Origin: Solidesulfovibrio magneticus
GTDB lineage: Bacteria > Desulfobacterota > Desulfovibrionia > Desulfovibrionales > Desulfovibrionaceae
Reading direction: 5' to 3'
Assembly (NCBI GenBank): GCA_002482565.1
Contig: DLGG01000099.1
Location: 278-5,495 of the forward strand
Length of the DNA: 5,218 nucleotides
The position numbers were made by a program, and so were the translations under genes. Below the pieces are notes generated by a model. That model was not told the origin of the DNA, did no database searches, and was given only the letters and a program-made list of their open reading frames with translations. Of the stretch, positions 1 to 4,831 are shown in pieces (within the stretch, counting starts at the first letter, position 1; every line of letters begins with the position of its first letter).

Positions 1-43
1 GTCACGTCGGAGGGCGCGGGTTCGAGTCCCGTCGGCCCCGCCA
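1..43 (+). tRNA. tRNA-Asp (anticodon GTC), 3' part only
   Basis: The window opens on the anticodon of a tRNA: GTC followed by AC closes the anticodon loop, GTCGG is the 3' half of the anticodon stem, AGGGC is a five-base variable loop, then GCGGG-TTCGAGT-CCCGT forms the T arm (with a G-T closing pair), CGGCCCC is the 3' acceptor strand, G is the discriminator and CCA is encoded at 41-43. The same order, including GTCAC at the loop and the GCGGGTTCGAGTCCCGT arm, is found in E. coli tRNA-Asp, which is why I read the first three bases as the anticodon. The 5' half lies outside the window and should begin GGGGCCG to pair with the acceptor. The identity rests on the anticodon being cut exactly at base 1; the tRNA nature itself is not in doubt. 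Confidence 0.87.
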
Positions 44-68
44 GATCACAAAGGCGCTTGCGCCTGAC

Positions 69-109
69 AAGGCCCTGAAGGCGACACCTTCGGGGCCTTT
101 TGTTTTTTT
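69..109 (+). terminator. Rho-independent terminator of the tRNA unit
   Basis: A 13-bp stem (69-81 with 87-99, including one T-G wobble) closes a five-base CGACA loop and runs straight into TTTTGTTTTTTT. It starts 26 bases after the tRNA CCA end, so it ends the tRNA transcript. On the opposite strand the stem would be followed by no T run, so it acts in the plus direction, apart from the A-rich start of the stem. Confidence 0.92.
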
Positions 110-110
110 C

Positions 111-154
111 GGCCTCGGCCCAGGACGAGCGACCGCTTGCCCCGGGCCGAGGCC
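111..154. repeat. 11-bp perfect inverted repeat downstream of the tRNA terminator
   Basis: GGCCTCGGCCC (111-121) is the exact reverse complement of GGGCCGAGGCC (144-154), with a 22-base spacer. It begins right after the T tract of the tRNA terminator. Neither side carries a T run, so it is not a second classic intrinsic terminator. It could be a stabilising 3' structure, a leftover REP-like unit, or chance in GC-rich DNA. No other copy is visible in the window. Confidence 0.6.
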
Positions 155-173
155 CTGAGGAAAGACGCTCTTG

Positions 174-218
174 GTTCCCGGAACATGCGTGGTGTTCCTC
201 CGCTTCCGGCAATATAAG
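174..218 (+). promoter_or_regulatory. Candidate promoter/operator region upstream of the SUI1-like gene
   Basis: TATAAG at 213-218 matches five of six bases of a sigma-70 -10 box and sits in the only AT-rich patch of the spacer, 63 bases before the start codon. No good -35 box lies 16-18 bases upstream. Just upstream, GTTCC-C-GGAAC (174-184) is an odd-centred palindrome and a third GTTCC copy follows at 194-198, twenty bases after the first, i.e. about two helical turns. That pattern could be an operator, but the evidence is pattern only. Confidence 0.3.
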
Positions 219-268
219 GGACGCGCCGCCCAAAGACCTGACGAATCCCGCCCGCCCGGGTCCGGCCC

Positions 269-274
269 AAGGAG
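269..274 (+). promoter_or_regulatory. Ribosome binding site of the SUI1-like gene
   Basis: AAGGAG lies six bases before the ATG at 281. It fixes that start, which also gives the full-length family N terminus. Confidence 0.85.
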
Positions 275-280
275 ACCGCC

Positions 281-643
281 ATGCCGCCCAAACGCCCCGC
301 CGATTCCGTGCCCGTCTACTCCACCGACGCCGGCCGCCTGTGCCCGGGCTGCGGCCGCGCCCCGACCGCCTGCTCCTGCGCCGCCGCCAAGGCCCCGGCC
401 GGGGACGGCGTGGTGCGCATTAGCCGCCAGACCAAGGGCCGCAAGGGCAAGGGCGTGTGCATGGTCACCGGCGTGCCCCTGGCCGGCAAGGAACTCGACG
501 CCCTGGCCCGGGAACTCAAGCAGCGCCTGGGCTGCGGCGGCGCGGTCAAGGACGGCGTCATCGAGATACAGGGCGACAACCGCGACCTGCTGGCCGCCGA
601 ACTCAAAAAGCGCGGCTACGTCGTCAAGCTGGCCGGCGGTTGA
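281..643 (+). CDS. yciH: SUI1/eIF1-family translation factor-like protein YciH
   Basis: A 120-residue protein closely resembling E. coli YciH. The family (SUI1, PF01253) is the bacterial relative of eukaryotic eIF1; YciH has been reported to affect the accuracy of initiation and translation under stress, acting on the small ribosomal subunit in the cytoplasm, but its exact role is unsettled. The N terminus has the family YST-x-x-GR entry (13-19), then a variable linker, and the SUI1 fold covers about residues 43-119, with the conserved blocks GDGVVRI (41-47), QTKGRKGKGV (50-59), CGGAVKDGVIEIQGD (85-99) and the terminal VKLAGG. The linker holds four cysteines (21, 24, 31, 33) in a CPGC...CSC knuckle that could bind zinc; E. 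coli YciH lacks it. The gene stands alone between the tRNA unit and convergent genes, with its own RBS and probably its own promoter. Confidence 0.93.
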   Translation: MPPKRPADSVPVYSTDAGRLCPGCGRAPTACSCAAAKAPAGDGVVRISRQTKGRKGKGVCMVTGVPLAGKELDALARELKQRLGCGGAVKDGVIEIQGDNRDLLAAELKKRGYVVKLAGG

Positions 644-852
644 TTATTCCCCTTGATGCCGGGCGCAATATGACGCCTTGGCCTTCGTCCGCGGCTTTAA
701 GCCGACATAACAGCCCGGCCTGCCGCACTAAGCCCGCAGCAGCCCGGCAAAACGCCAATTGACCCGAGAGGTTCAGCCTGTTTCGACGTGGTCGACCTCC
801 TACGCCACAAGCCCGTCGGCGTGGTTCACCCTGCCTTGTTCCTGACGCCCTA
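644..852. other. Non-coding spacer after the SUI1-like gene
   Basis: About 210 bases between the SUI1-like stop codon and the shared terminator hairpin. Short open frames here read only as shadows, with no RBS and no family-like sequence. I see a small palindrome (CGGCTTTAAGCCG, 692-704) without room for a loop and nothing else recognisable. It probably forms the long 3' untranslated part of the SUI1-like transcript, or is decayed sequence. Confidence 0.5.
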
Positions 853-898
853 AACGCAAACGCGCCCGGATCGGATTGATCCGGGCGCGTTTCGCGTT
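853..898. terminator. Convergent (probably bidirectional) terminator hairpin
   Basis: AAACGCGCCCGGATC (858-872) pairs perfectly with GATCCGGGCGCGTTT (878-892) around a five-base loop. AACGC (853-857) and GCGTT (894-898) lengthen the stem to 20 bp with one bulged C at 893. It lies between two converging genes, 15 bases past the stop of the outer-membrane gene at 913. The T runs are short on both sides (TTT, then GCGTTTA or CGCGTT), so strength must come from the very long stem. It fits the minus-strand unit best and may also end the plus-strand transcript. Confidence 0.75.
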
Positions 899-912
899 GA
901 CGCAAGGCGCGC

Positions 913-1920
913 CTAGAACTTGATGGCAAAGGAAGCGTAAACCGTGTCGCCGATGGGGCTGTTGGACGCGCCAAGGCCGTGCAGCCACTTGGTCACGAGC
1001 ATGAGTTCCTTGCCGGCCACGGGCACGGTGTAGGTGATGGCCGGGCCGATGCCCGTGCCCGAGGAGAGAAACGACCCCATCTTGGCCCCGGAGCCGGAGT
1101 CCGGCGTGGTTTGGGCAAACAGGTAGCCCACCGCGCCCAGGGCCAGGCGCTCGCTCCAATGGTAGGCCAGGGTCCAGTCGGCGTGGATCTGGTTGCCGGT
1201 CAGGTAGCTGGTGGTCTGGTTTTCGGTGTTGATCATGTAGCCGGCGTTGACCGAAAATTCGATCTTGCTCTTGGACAGCCAGGTGAAGGCCACGTTGCCG
1301 TCGAAGCTGGCGTAGTTCATGCCGAGGTTGGTGAGCTTTTTGGGATTGTAGTAGCCGGTGGGCAAAAAGATGATGGGCGACACGACCAGATGGCATTCGC
1401 CGAAGTTCCAGCCGGCGATAAGCGGCATGAGGAAGATGTCGGACAGCCCGCCCCGGTCGCCGCCGCCGCCGTAGGCGAGGTGGTGCGGCGTTTCCAGGCC
1501 CGTCGTGCGTGACTTGTGGTTCCAGTCGTCGGCCAGATCGCCGGTGATATGCTCGTTTATGATGATCGGCACGCCCACGCCGACGCCGAGAAATCCGCCC
1601 ATGGCCGGCACGTCGAAGAGGTAGGAGAGCTTGGTGATGTTCATCGCCATGGTGGAATCGACCCCGGCATAGGCCCGGCCGCCTTTGAGAGACTTATCCA
1701 TGTGGGCGGACTGGTAGAAGGTGTCGTTTCGCACGTAAAACCCGCCGGCCGGGATGTAGCCCATGAGGAAGTCGCCGTAGCCGCCGAGGATGTAGTGGCT
1801 CACGCCGCCTTCGGCGGCCTGGGACCTGGCCGGCGCGGCGGCGCAAACGGCCCAGACGGCCAGGGCGAGAAGGAGTCGTGCGACGTGAATACGTCTGGCG
1901 GCGTTTGGAAAAGTCGGCAT
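913..1920 (-). CDS. Outer-membrane beta-barrel, SphA/phenol MetA-type transporter
   Basis: A 335-residue exported protein. The N terminus is a Sec signal peptide: basic RRIHVAR (9-15), hydrophobic LLLALAVWAVCAAA (16-29), and probable cleavage near ARSQA/AEGG (about residue 36). The mature start, EGG-V-SHYILGGYGDFLMGYIPAGG (37-60) followed by a FYVRNDTFY block, is typical of the family annotated as MetA-pathway of phenol degradation/SphA (PF13557). Alternating amphipathic strands, Gly and aromatic richness and the C-terminal VYASFAIKF ending in Phe, the usual BAM recognition signature, indicate an outer-membrane barrel. Relatives are thought to pass hydrophobic or aromatic compounds, though few have been tested. 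The lone Cys in the signal (26) is not in a good lipobox. AAAGGA (1928-1933) sits seven bases before the start. The gene follows the amidase by 83 bp and is probably co-transcribed with it; its substrate cannot be read from sequence. Confidence 0.82.
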   Translation of the reverse strand: MPTFPNAARRIHVARLLLALAVWAVCAAAPARSQAAEGGVSHYILGGYGDFLMGYIPAGGFYVRNDTFYQSAHMDKSLKGGRAYAGVDSTMAMNITKLSYLFDVPAMGGFLGVGVGVPIIINEHITGDLADDWNHKSRTTGLETPHHLAYGGGGDRGGLSDIFLMPLIAGWNFGECHLVVSPIIFLPTGYYNPKKLTNLGMNYASFDGNVAFTWLSKSKIEFSVNAGYMINTENQTTSYLTGNQIHADWTLAYHWSERLALGAVGYLFAQTTPDSGSGAKMGSFLSSGTGIGPAITYTVPVAGKELMLVTKWLHGLGASNSPIGDTVYASFAIKF

Positions 1921-1927
1921 GGCGGCA

Positions 1928-1933
1928 TCCTTT
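1928..1933 (-). promoter_or_regulatory. Ribosome binding site of the outer-membrane gene
   Basis: AAAGGA on the minus strand lies seven bases before the ATG at 1920 and supports that start. The 83-bp gap it sits in (1921-2003) shows only a 4-bp CGGC/GCCG hairpin without a T run, so there is no convincing terminator or promoter between the two genes. Confidence 0.7.
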
Positions 1934-2003
1934 GGCGCGGAGTTGCGGGTTGAGCCGGGGCGAGGCCAGGCGTTGCAGGCGGCGTTGCGGCATCAGCCGG
2001 GCA

Positions 2004-3101
2004 CTATTTAAAAGGCGCGGCCTGGCCGGTCGTGTCCGGATAATCCACCGGAATAAAGACCGGGATGGCGCTTATGCCCTTGGCCCCGGCCAGGGCCTTG
2101 GCCACGTCCACGTAGCGCCAGTTCTTGTTGTCCATGCTGCGGTAATAGTAGCGAAGCCGGGCCGTGTCGGCCACGACCGACCAGATGGTCTTGTCGAAGC
2201 GTTCATCCTTGCCCTCGTAGCCGCGCACCGCGCCGATGGGGATATCCACGTTGTCGAGGATGGCGATGGCCTGGTTGAGGCCCGCGTCCGCGCCCTTGGC
2301 CGGCAGGGCCGCCTGGGACAGGGCGACCATGCGCACGAAGCGGCTGGGCGGACTGTAGTCCCCGGGCAGGCCGTAGAGCCCCGAACCCTGGCCGAAGGTC
2401 TTGAGCGTCAGGCCCTTCAGCTTGAGTTCGGGCGTGTTGAAGGTCGAAAGGTTGATGTAGTTGTCGAGGTTGGTGAGCATCCAATCGAAGGTCGGGGAGT
2501 TGGTCATGACGCCGAGCGGATTGTCGTAGAGGGTGACGGTTCCCTTGGCGTATTCGATGACCACGCAGTCGCCCGAAGGGTCGTGGATGACGTAGTGCAG
2601 GGGCAGCGGTCCGGCGTCGCCCACCGGCCCCTGGCAGACCCGGGCCTGCCGGTAGCCCTTGCGGACCTCGGCCACGCTGCCGAAGGTGGACAACAGCCAC
2701 GTGCCGAATTCGTACTGGGCCAGGGTCTTGCCGGCCTTGGTGCGGTCAAAGGGTTCATAGGTGGCGTAGCCGGGCAGGAAGAGCTGGCCGACCACCAGGC
2801 CCTTCTCGTTCATGCCGTCGGAAGCCAGGGGCATCCCGAAATCAAACATGCCGACAAAGGCGTGCTTGACCTTCCAGGCTAGGCCCTTGGAAGTCCCGTC
2901 GGGCAGGGTGCCTTTGTAGGCCGTGCCCCGGGGCACGATGCCGAGCACCGTTTGCAGCGTCCACTCCCCTTCCATGGTGCGGGCGTAGAAGACCAGTCCG
3001 TCGCTGGTCTTGGTGCGCACGCTGGTGCAGGCTTGGCCCGGCGCGGCGGCCACAATGGTCAGGAACAACACAAAGAGCAGCGCCGTCATACGTCGCGGCA
3101 T
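2004..3101 (-). CDS. Secreted choloylglycine hydrolase/penicillin V acylase-family amidase
   Basis: A 365-residue N-terminal-nucleophile hydrolase (linear amide C-N hydrolase, PF02275). MPRRM and a hydrophobic run (residues 7-20) form a Sec signal whose predicted cleavage, GQA/CTS, would directly expose Cys25 as the N-terminal nucleophile, as in Gram-negative penicillin V acylases. Counting Cys25 as 1, Arg41 (17), Asn201 (177, in TNSPTFDW) and Arg254 (230, in PPSRFVR) match the catalytic set; Glu44 stands where bile-salt hydrolases and acylases usually have Asp20. DGMNEKGL (95-102) is another family block. The reaction is cleavage of a linear amide, e.g. penicillin V, conjugated bile acids, or acyl-homoserine lactones in some Gram-negative members; the substrate here is unknown. 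The frame stays open to an upstream ATG at 3233, but the RBS GGGGAGG and the signal peptide place the start at 3101. It probably heads a two-gene unit with the outer-membrane barrel. Confidence 0.88.
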   Translation of the reverse strand: MPRRMTALLFVLFLTIVAAAPGQACTSVRTKTSDGLVFYARTMEGEWTLQTVLGIVPRGTAYKGTLPDGTSKGLAWKVKHAFVGMFDFGMPLASDGMNEKGLVVGQLFLPGYATYEPFDRTKAGKTLAQYEFGTWLLSTFGSVAEVRKGYRQARVCQGPVGDAGPLPLHYVIHDPSGDCVVIEYAKGTVTLYDNPLGVMTNSPTFDWMLTNLDNYINLSTFNTPELKLKGLTLKTFGQGSGLYGLPGDYSPPSRFVRMVALSQAALPAKGADAGLNQAIAILDNVDIPIGAVRGYEGKDERFDKTIWSVVADTARLRYYYRSMDNKNWRYVDVAKALAGAKGISAIPVFIPVDYPDTTGQAAPFK

Positions 3102-3107
3102 GGGCAT

Positions 3108-3114
3108 CCTCCCC
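3108..3114 (-). promoter_or_regulatory. Ribosome binding site that decides the amidase start
   Basis: GGGGAGG on the minus strand abuts an ATG at 3107 with no spacing and lies six bases before the in-frame ATG at 3101. The second is therefore the likely start. Both begin just before the signal peptide and differ by two residues. Confidence 0.8.
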
Positions 3115-3133
3115 GGAAACAGGTTACGCGAAA

Positions 3134-3170
3134 GCCGCGCCGACAAAGCCCGACAAGGCGCGGCCGCGCC
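3134..3170. repeat. GC-rich nested inverted repeat in the amidase leader
   Basis: GCCGCGCC at 3134-3141 and again at 3163-3170 flanks GGCGCGGC at 3157-3164, which is their reverse complement. The middle element can pair with either side: with 3134-3141 around a 15-base loop, or as the 14-bp palindrome 3157-3170. A direct repeat CCGACAA (3140-3146 and 3150-3156, period ten) fills the spacer. It lies 33-69 bases before the start codon, in the presumed 5' untranslated region. Confidence 0.6.
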
Positions 3171-3222
3171 ATGCGTAGCGCCAGGAAGCGGTTTCGCACG
3201 GATGAAAAAAGAAAAACCGGCT

Positions 3223-3228
3223 ATTATC
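3223..3228 (-). promoter_or_regulatory. Candidate -10 box of the amidase unit
   Basis: GATAAT on the minus strand matches five of six bases of the sigma-70 -10 consensus and is followed by a pyrimidine-rich run (GGTTTTTCTTTTTTC). No good -35 hexamer lies 16-18 bases upstream, so the promoter would need an activator or is not real. It would give a leader of about 115 bases. Confidence 0.3.
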
Positions 3229-3266
3229 AACACGCCAGAAGCAGACGAACACGCTGCCGAAGACGA

Positions 3267-3291
3267 TTCGTGAAACGCGTCGTGTCACGAA
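3267..3291. promoter_or_regulatory. 7-bp inverted repeat, candidate operator
   Basis: TTCGTGA (3267-3273) and TCACGAA (3285-3291) are perfect reverse complements separated by 11 bases. The right part also contains CGTG-T-CACG (3281-3289). The half sites resemble CRP/FNR-type GTGA/TCAC cores but the spacing (11, not 6) does not fit. If the -10 box at 3223-3228 is real, the centre lies about 60 bases upstream of the start of transcription, a common activator position. Confidence 0.4.
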
Positions 3292-3413
3292 AGCATTGCG
3301 GCGAAAACGTGACTGCACCGAACCGGGCCAATCCATTTCCCGGCCGCCAACATAAAAGCCAGGACAACTATTCCGATTTCAGGAATCAAGGCAAGATAAA
3401 TTACCAACCCCGG

Positions 3414-3453
3414 CCATGCAGAATGGCGAACCATGCAATGGACCATGTGATGG
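3414..3453. repeat. Three tandem CCAT-N(3-5)-ATGG palindromic units
   Basis: CCATGCAGAATGG (3414-3426), CCATGCAATGG (3431-3441) and CCATGTGATGG (3443-3453) each have CCAT and its reverse complement ATGG around a 3-5 base centre. The first two share CCATGCA. The gaps are four and one bases. The cluster lies 28 bases past the MBL-hydrolase stop codon and about 310 bases before the amidase start. It looks like a set of protein-binding sites; no known regulator motif is recognised. Confidence 0.55.
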
Positions 3454-3481
3454 CGTTTGTGCAGACGCGCCCCGGGCTGCG

Positions 3482-4732
3482 TCAGTCAGCCAGGTTTCGG
3501 ACGGCCAGGCGTCGGGCGGTCCGGGGCCGGCCTATGCCGATTTCCAGAAGATCCTCGCCGACGATGAGGCGGCCCGGGAAGTCGCGCTTGATGGCCTGAA
3601 AACGCCAGGGCGGCGTGTTGCCCGGGGCGATGTGGCTGAGCACCAGCGTCTTGACCTCGCAAGAGGCGGCCACCCGGCCCAGATCGGCCGAACTGGTGTG
3701 GGCGGTCATGACGTGGTCATACAACGGCCAGGCCGGATGGTTCCGGTCCACGCCGGCAAAGGCGGACTCGATCCAGGCCTGGTCGATGACCTCGTGGACC
3801 AGCACGTCGGCCCCCCGAGCCAGACGCTGGAGGTTGCCGTGCGTGTCCGGCCCGGTGTCGCCGGAAATGACGACGCCGCCGTCGTCGGTGTCAAAGCGGT
3901 AGGCGAAGCTCGGGTAGACCTGAAAATGGTCGACCAGCACGGCCGAGACCCGCAGCCGGTCGTCTTCATAGATGGGAAACGGCTCCATGGCCGGACAGGT
4001 GTCGGCGGCGGTCCAGGGCCGGCCGGGATCGGGCGGGACAAAGCCGGCCGGCCAGGGGATGGCCGCCGGGTCGCCGATCTCCCGGACGTCGAGAATGCGG
4101 GTAAGATCGGGGTAGCCTTCGTCGCGGGCGCAGTCGTTGAAGTTCTGGGCAAAAGCCTGCAGCAGCAGCTCGGTCATGCGCCTGGTTCCGGGCGTGGGCG
4201 TGGCCGGGCAGCCGCCCCCGGCTTCGGCCGTCATGATGCCGCCGGCGTAGCCCGAATGGTTCTCCTCCAGCCGCCCCCGTTCGCCCGGGCCGATGACCAC
4301 AAGCTCCTTGCCGCCGCCGTAGCCCGAGCGCGCCCCGACTTCGAGAAACGTCGCGTAGTCGCCCAGGTGGTCCATGTGCAGGTGGGTCAGGAACACGGCC
4401 CGCACGTTGGCCAGGAAGGTGGTCAAATCGCCCTGGATGCGCTCCCGGCCGCGCCGGACGTACCTGCCCCGGTTGAAGGCCTGGGCCAGGCGGCGGGTCG
4501 CGCCGAAGCCGAGGTCGATGACGTAGAGCGCGTCGCCCACGGCCAAGGCCTGGGAGGCGCTGGCCCGGTCGCAGTCCGGCCACCAGGTCATGCCGCCGGT
4601 GGTGCCAAGCAGCGTCAGCACGGTGTTGTGCCTGTCCGCCCGGGCCGGTCGGCCGCCCGGACGGTCGGCGGAGGTCCTTGCAGGCCTGGGGCGGCGCGAA
4701 AAGCCGGAAACAGTGGCGCGAATCGGACCCAT
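3482..4732 (-). CDS. MBL-fold metallohydrolase, RNase Z/arylsulfatase-like
   Basis: A 416-residue metallo-beta-lactamase-fold hydrolase, presumably binding two zinc ions. The metal motif THLHMDH (116-122) gives His117, His119, Asp121 and His122; His269 (VDHFQVYPSFAYRF), bridging Asp292 (SGDTGPD) and His367 (LSHIAPG) complete the set. HE (313-314) and TAHTSS (344-349) match the RNase Z-like branch rather than lactonases or glyoxalase II. The span from the first motif to His269 is about 147 residues, roughly double that of RNase Z, so a large insertion (about 155-255, with Cys175, Cys201 and Cys246) shapes the active site. The first 34 residues are Arg/Pro rich (nine Arg, five Pro) with no hydrophobic segment, so a cytoplasmic place is likely. 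AGGAGG (4738-4743) five bases before the ATG fixes the start. The substrate is unknown; tRNA 3' processing is less likely given the insertion and the lack of a visible exosite. Confidence 0.85.
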   Translation of the reverse strand: MGPIRATVSGFSRRPRPARTSADRPGGRPARADRHNTVLTLLGTTGGMTWWPDCDRASASQALAVGDALYVIDLGFGATRRLAQAFNRGRYVRRGRERIQGDLTTFLANVRAVFLTHLHMDHLGDYATFLEVGARSGYGGGKELVVIGPGERGRLEENHSGYAGGIMTAEAGGGCPATPTPGTRRMTELLLQAFAQNFNDCARDEGYPDLTRILDVREIGDPAAIPWPAGFVPPDPGRPWTAADTCPAMEPFPIYEDDRLRVSAVLVDHFQVYPSFAYRFDTDDGGVVISGDTGPDTHGNLQRLARGADVLVHEVIDQAWIESAFAGVDRNHPAWPLYDHVMTAHTSSADLGRVAASCEVKTLVLSHIAPGNTPPWRFQAIKRDFPGRLIVGEDLLEIGIGRPRTARRLAVRNLAD

Positions 4733-4737
4733 AACCC

Positions 4738-4743
4738 CCTCCT
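4738..4743 (-). promoter_or_regulatory. Ribosome binding site of the MBL hydrolase
   Basis: A perfect AGGAGG on the minus strand lies five bases before the ATG at 4732. It supports the start even though the encoded N-terminal extension is not part of the MBL core. A small hairpin, ACGCC-TCG-GGCGT (4750-4762), sits seven bases further upstream. Confidence 0.85.
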
Positions 4744-4778
4744 AGCGGCACGCCTCGGGCGTCAGCGATACAGCGGAA

Positions 4779-4816
4779 CCGGGCGGAAACGAGCCAGGCA
4801 ACCGCAAGACGCCCGG
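4779..4816. repeat. 7-bp inverted repeat after the chemotaxis gene
   Basis: CCGGGCG (4779-4785) and CGCCCGG (4810-4816) can pair around a 24-base loop in the 99-bp gap between the chemotaxis gene stop and the MBL start. There is no T run, so it is at best a weak transcript end; the MBL gene could receive read-through from the chemotaxis gene. Confidence 0.35.
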
Positions 4817-4831
4817 ATCGCCGCCCCTGCC

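Larger units (their letters stand above)
3102..3481. other. 380-bp regulatory-looking intergenic region
   Basis: No gene is supported here: small open frames on both strands lack an RBS and any recognisable protein pattern. It lies between the MBL-hydrolase stop and the amidase start, both read on the minus strand, so it must hold the amidase leader and probably its promoter. Base composition shifts: A-rich and mixed stretches (about 3197-3240 and 3345-3410) contrast with the GC-rich coding DNA. It contains a GC-rich leader repeat (3134-3170), a possible -10 box (3223-3228), a 7-bp inverted repeat (3267-3291), a weak ATTCC-N7-GGAAT repeat (3370-3386) and three CCAT-N-ATGG units (3414-3453). 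A GC-rich hairpin at 3464-3483 overlaps the upstream stop codon but lacks a T run, so no clear terminator closes the MBL gene. Confidence 0.7.

Noticed and set aside
1..43. tRNA gene as an integration site for a mobile element
   Set aside because: No copy of the tRNA 3' end and no integrase appear in the window.
624..974. Minus-strand open frame over the spacer after yciH
   Set aside because: It crosses the long terminator hairpin and the end of the barrel gene, has no RBS and no recognisable sequence.
1878..2882. Long plus-strand open frame (334 codons) opposite the amidase and barrel genes
   Set aside because: It is antisense to two well-supported genes, has no family-like sequence, and is the usual GC-rich mirror-frame artefact, as are 979-1512 and 1516-1953.
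3102..3233. 44-residue N-terminal extension of the amidase frame
   Set aside because: The RBS at 3108-3114 and the signal peptide ending right before the catalytic Cys place the start at 3101; the extension is the untranslated leader.
3314..3330. Possible sigma-54 promoter (TGGCCC...TGCA on the minus strand)
   Set aside because: The distance between the GG and GC elements is one base too long for the -24/-12 spacing.
2952..3599. Plus-strand open frame spanning the intergenic region
   Set aside because: It overlaps the ends of two real minus-strand genes, is basic and low in pattern, and has no RBS; the smaller frames at 3010-3273 (plus) and 3124-3336 (minus) fail for the same reasons.
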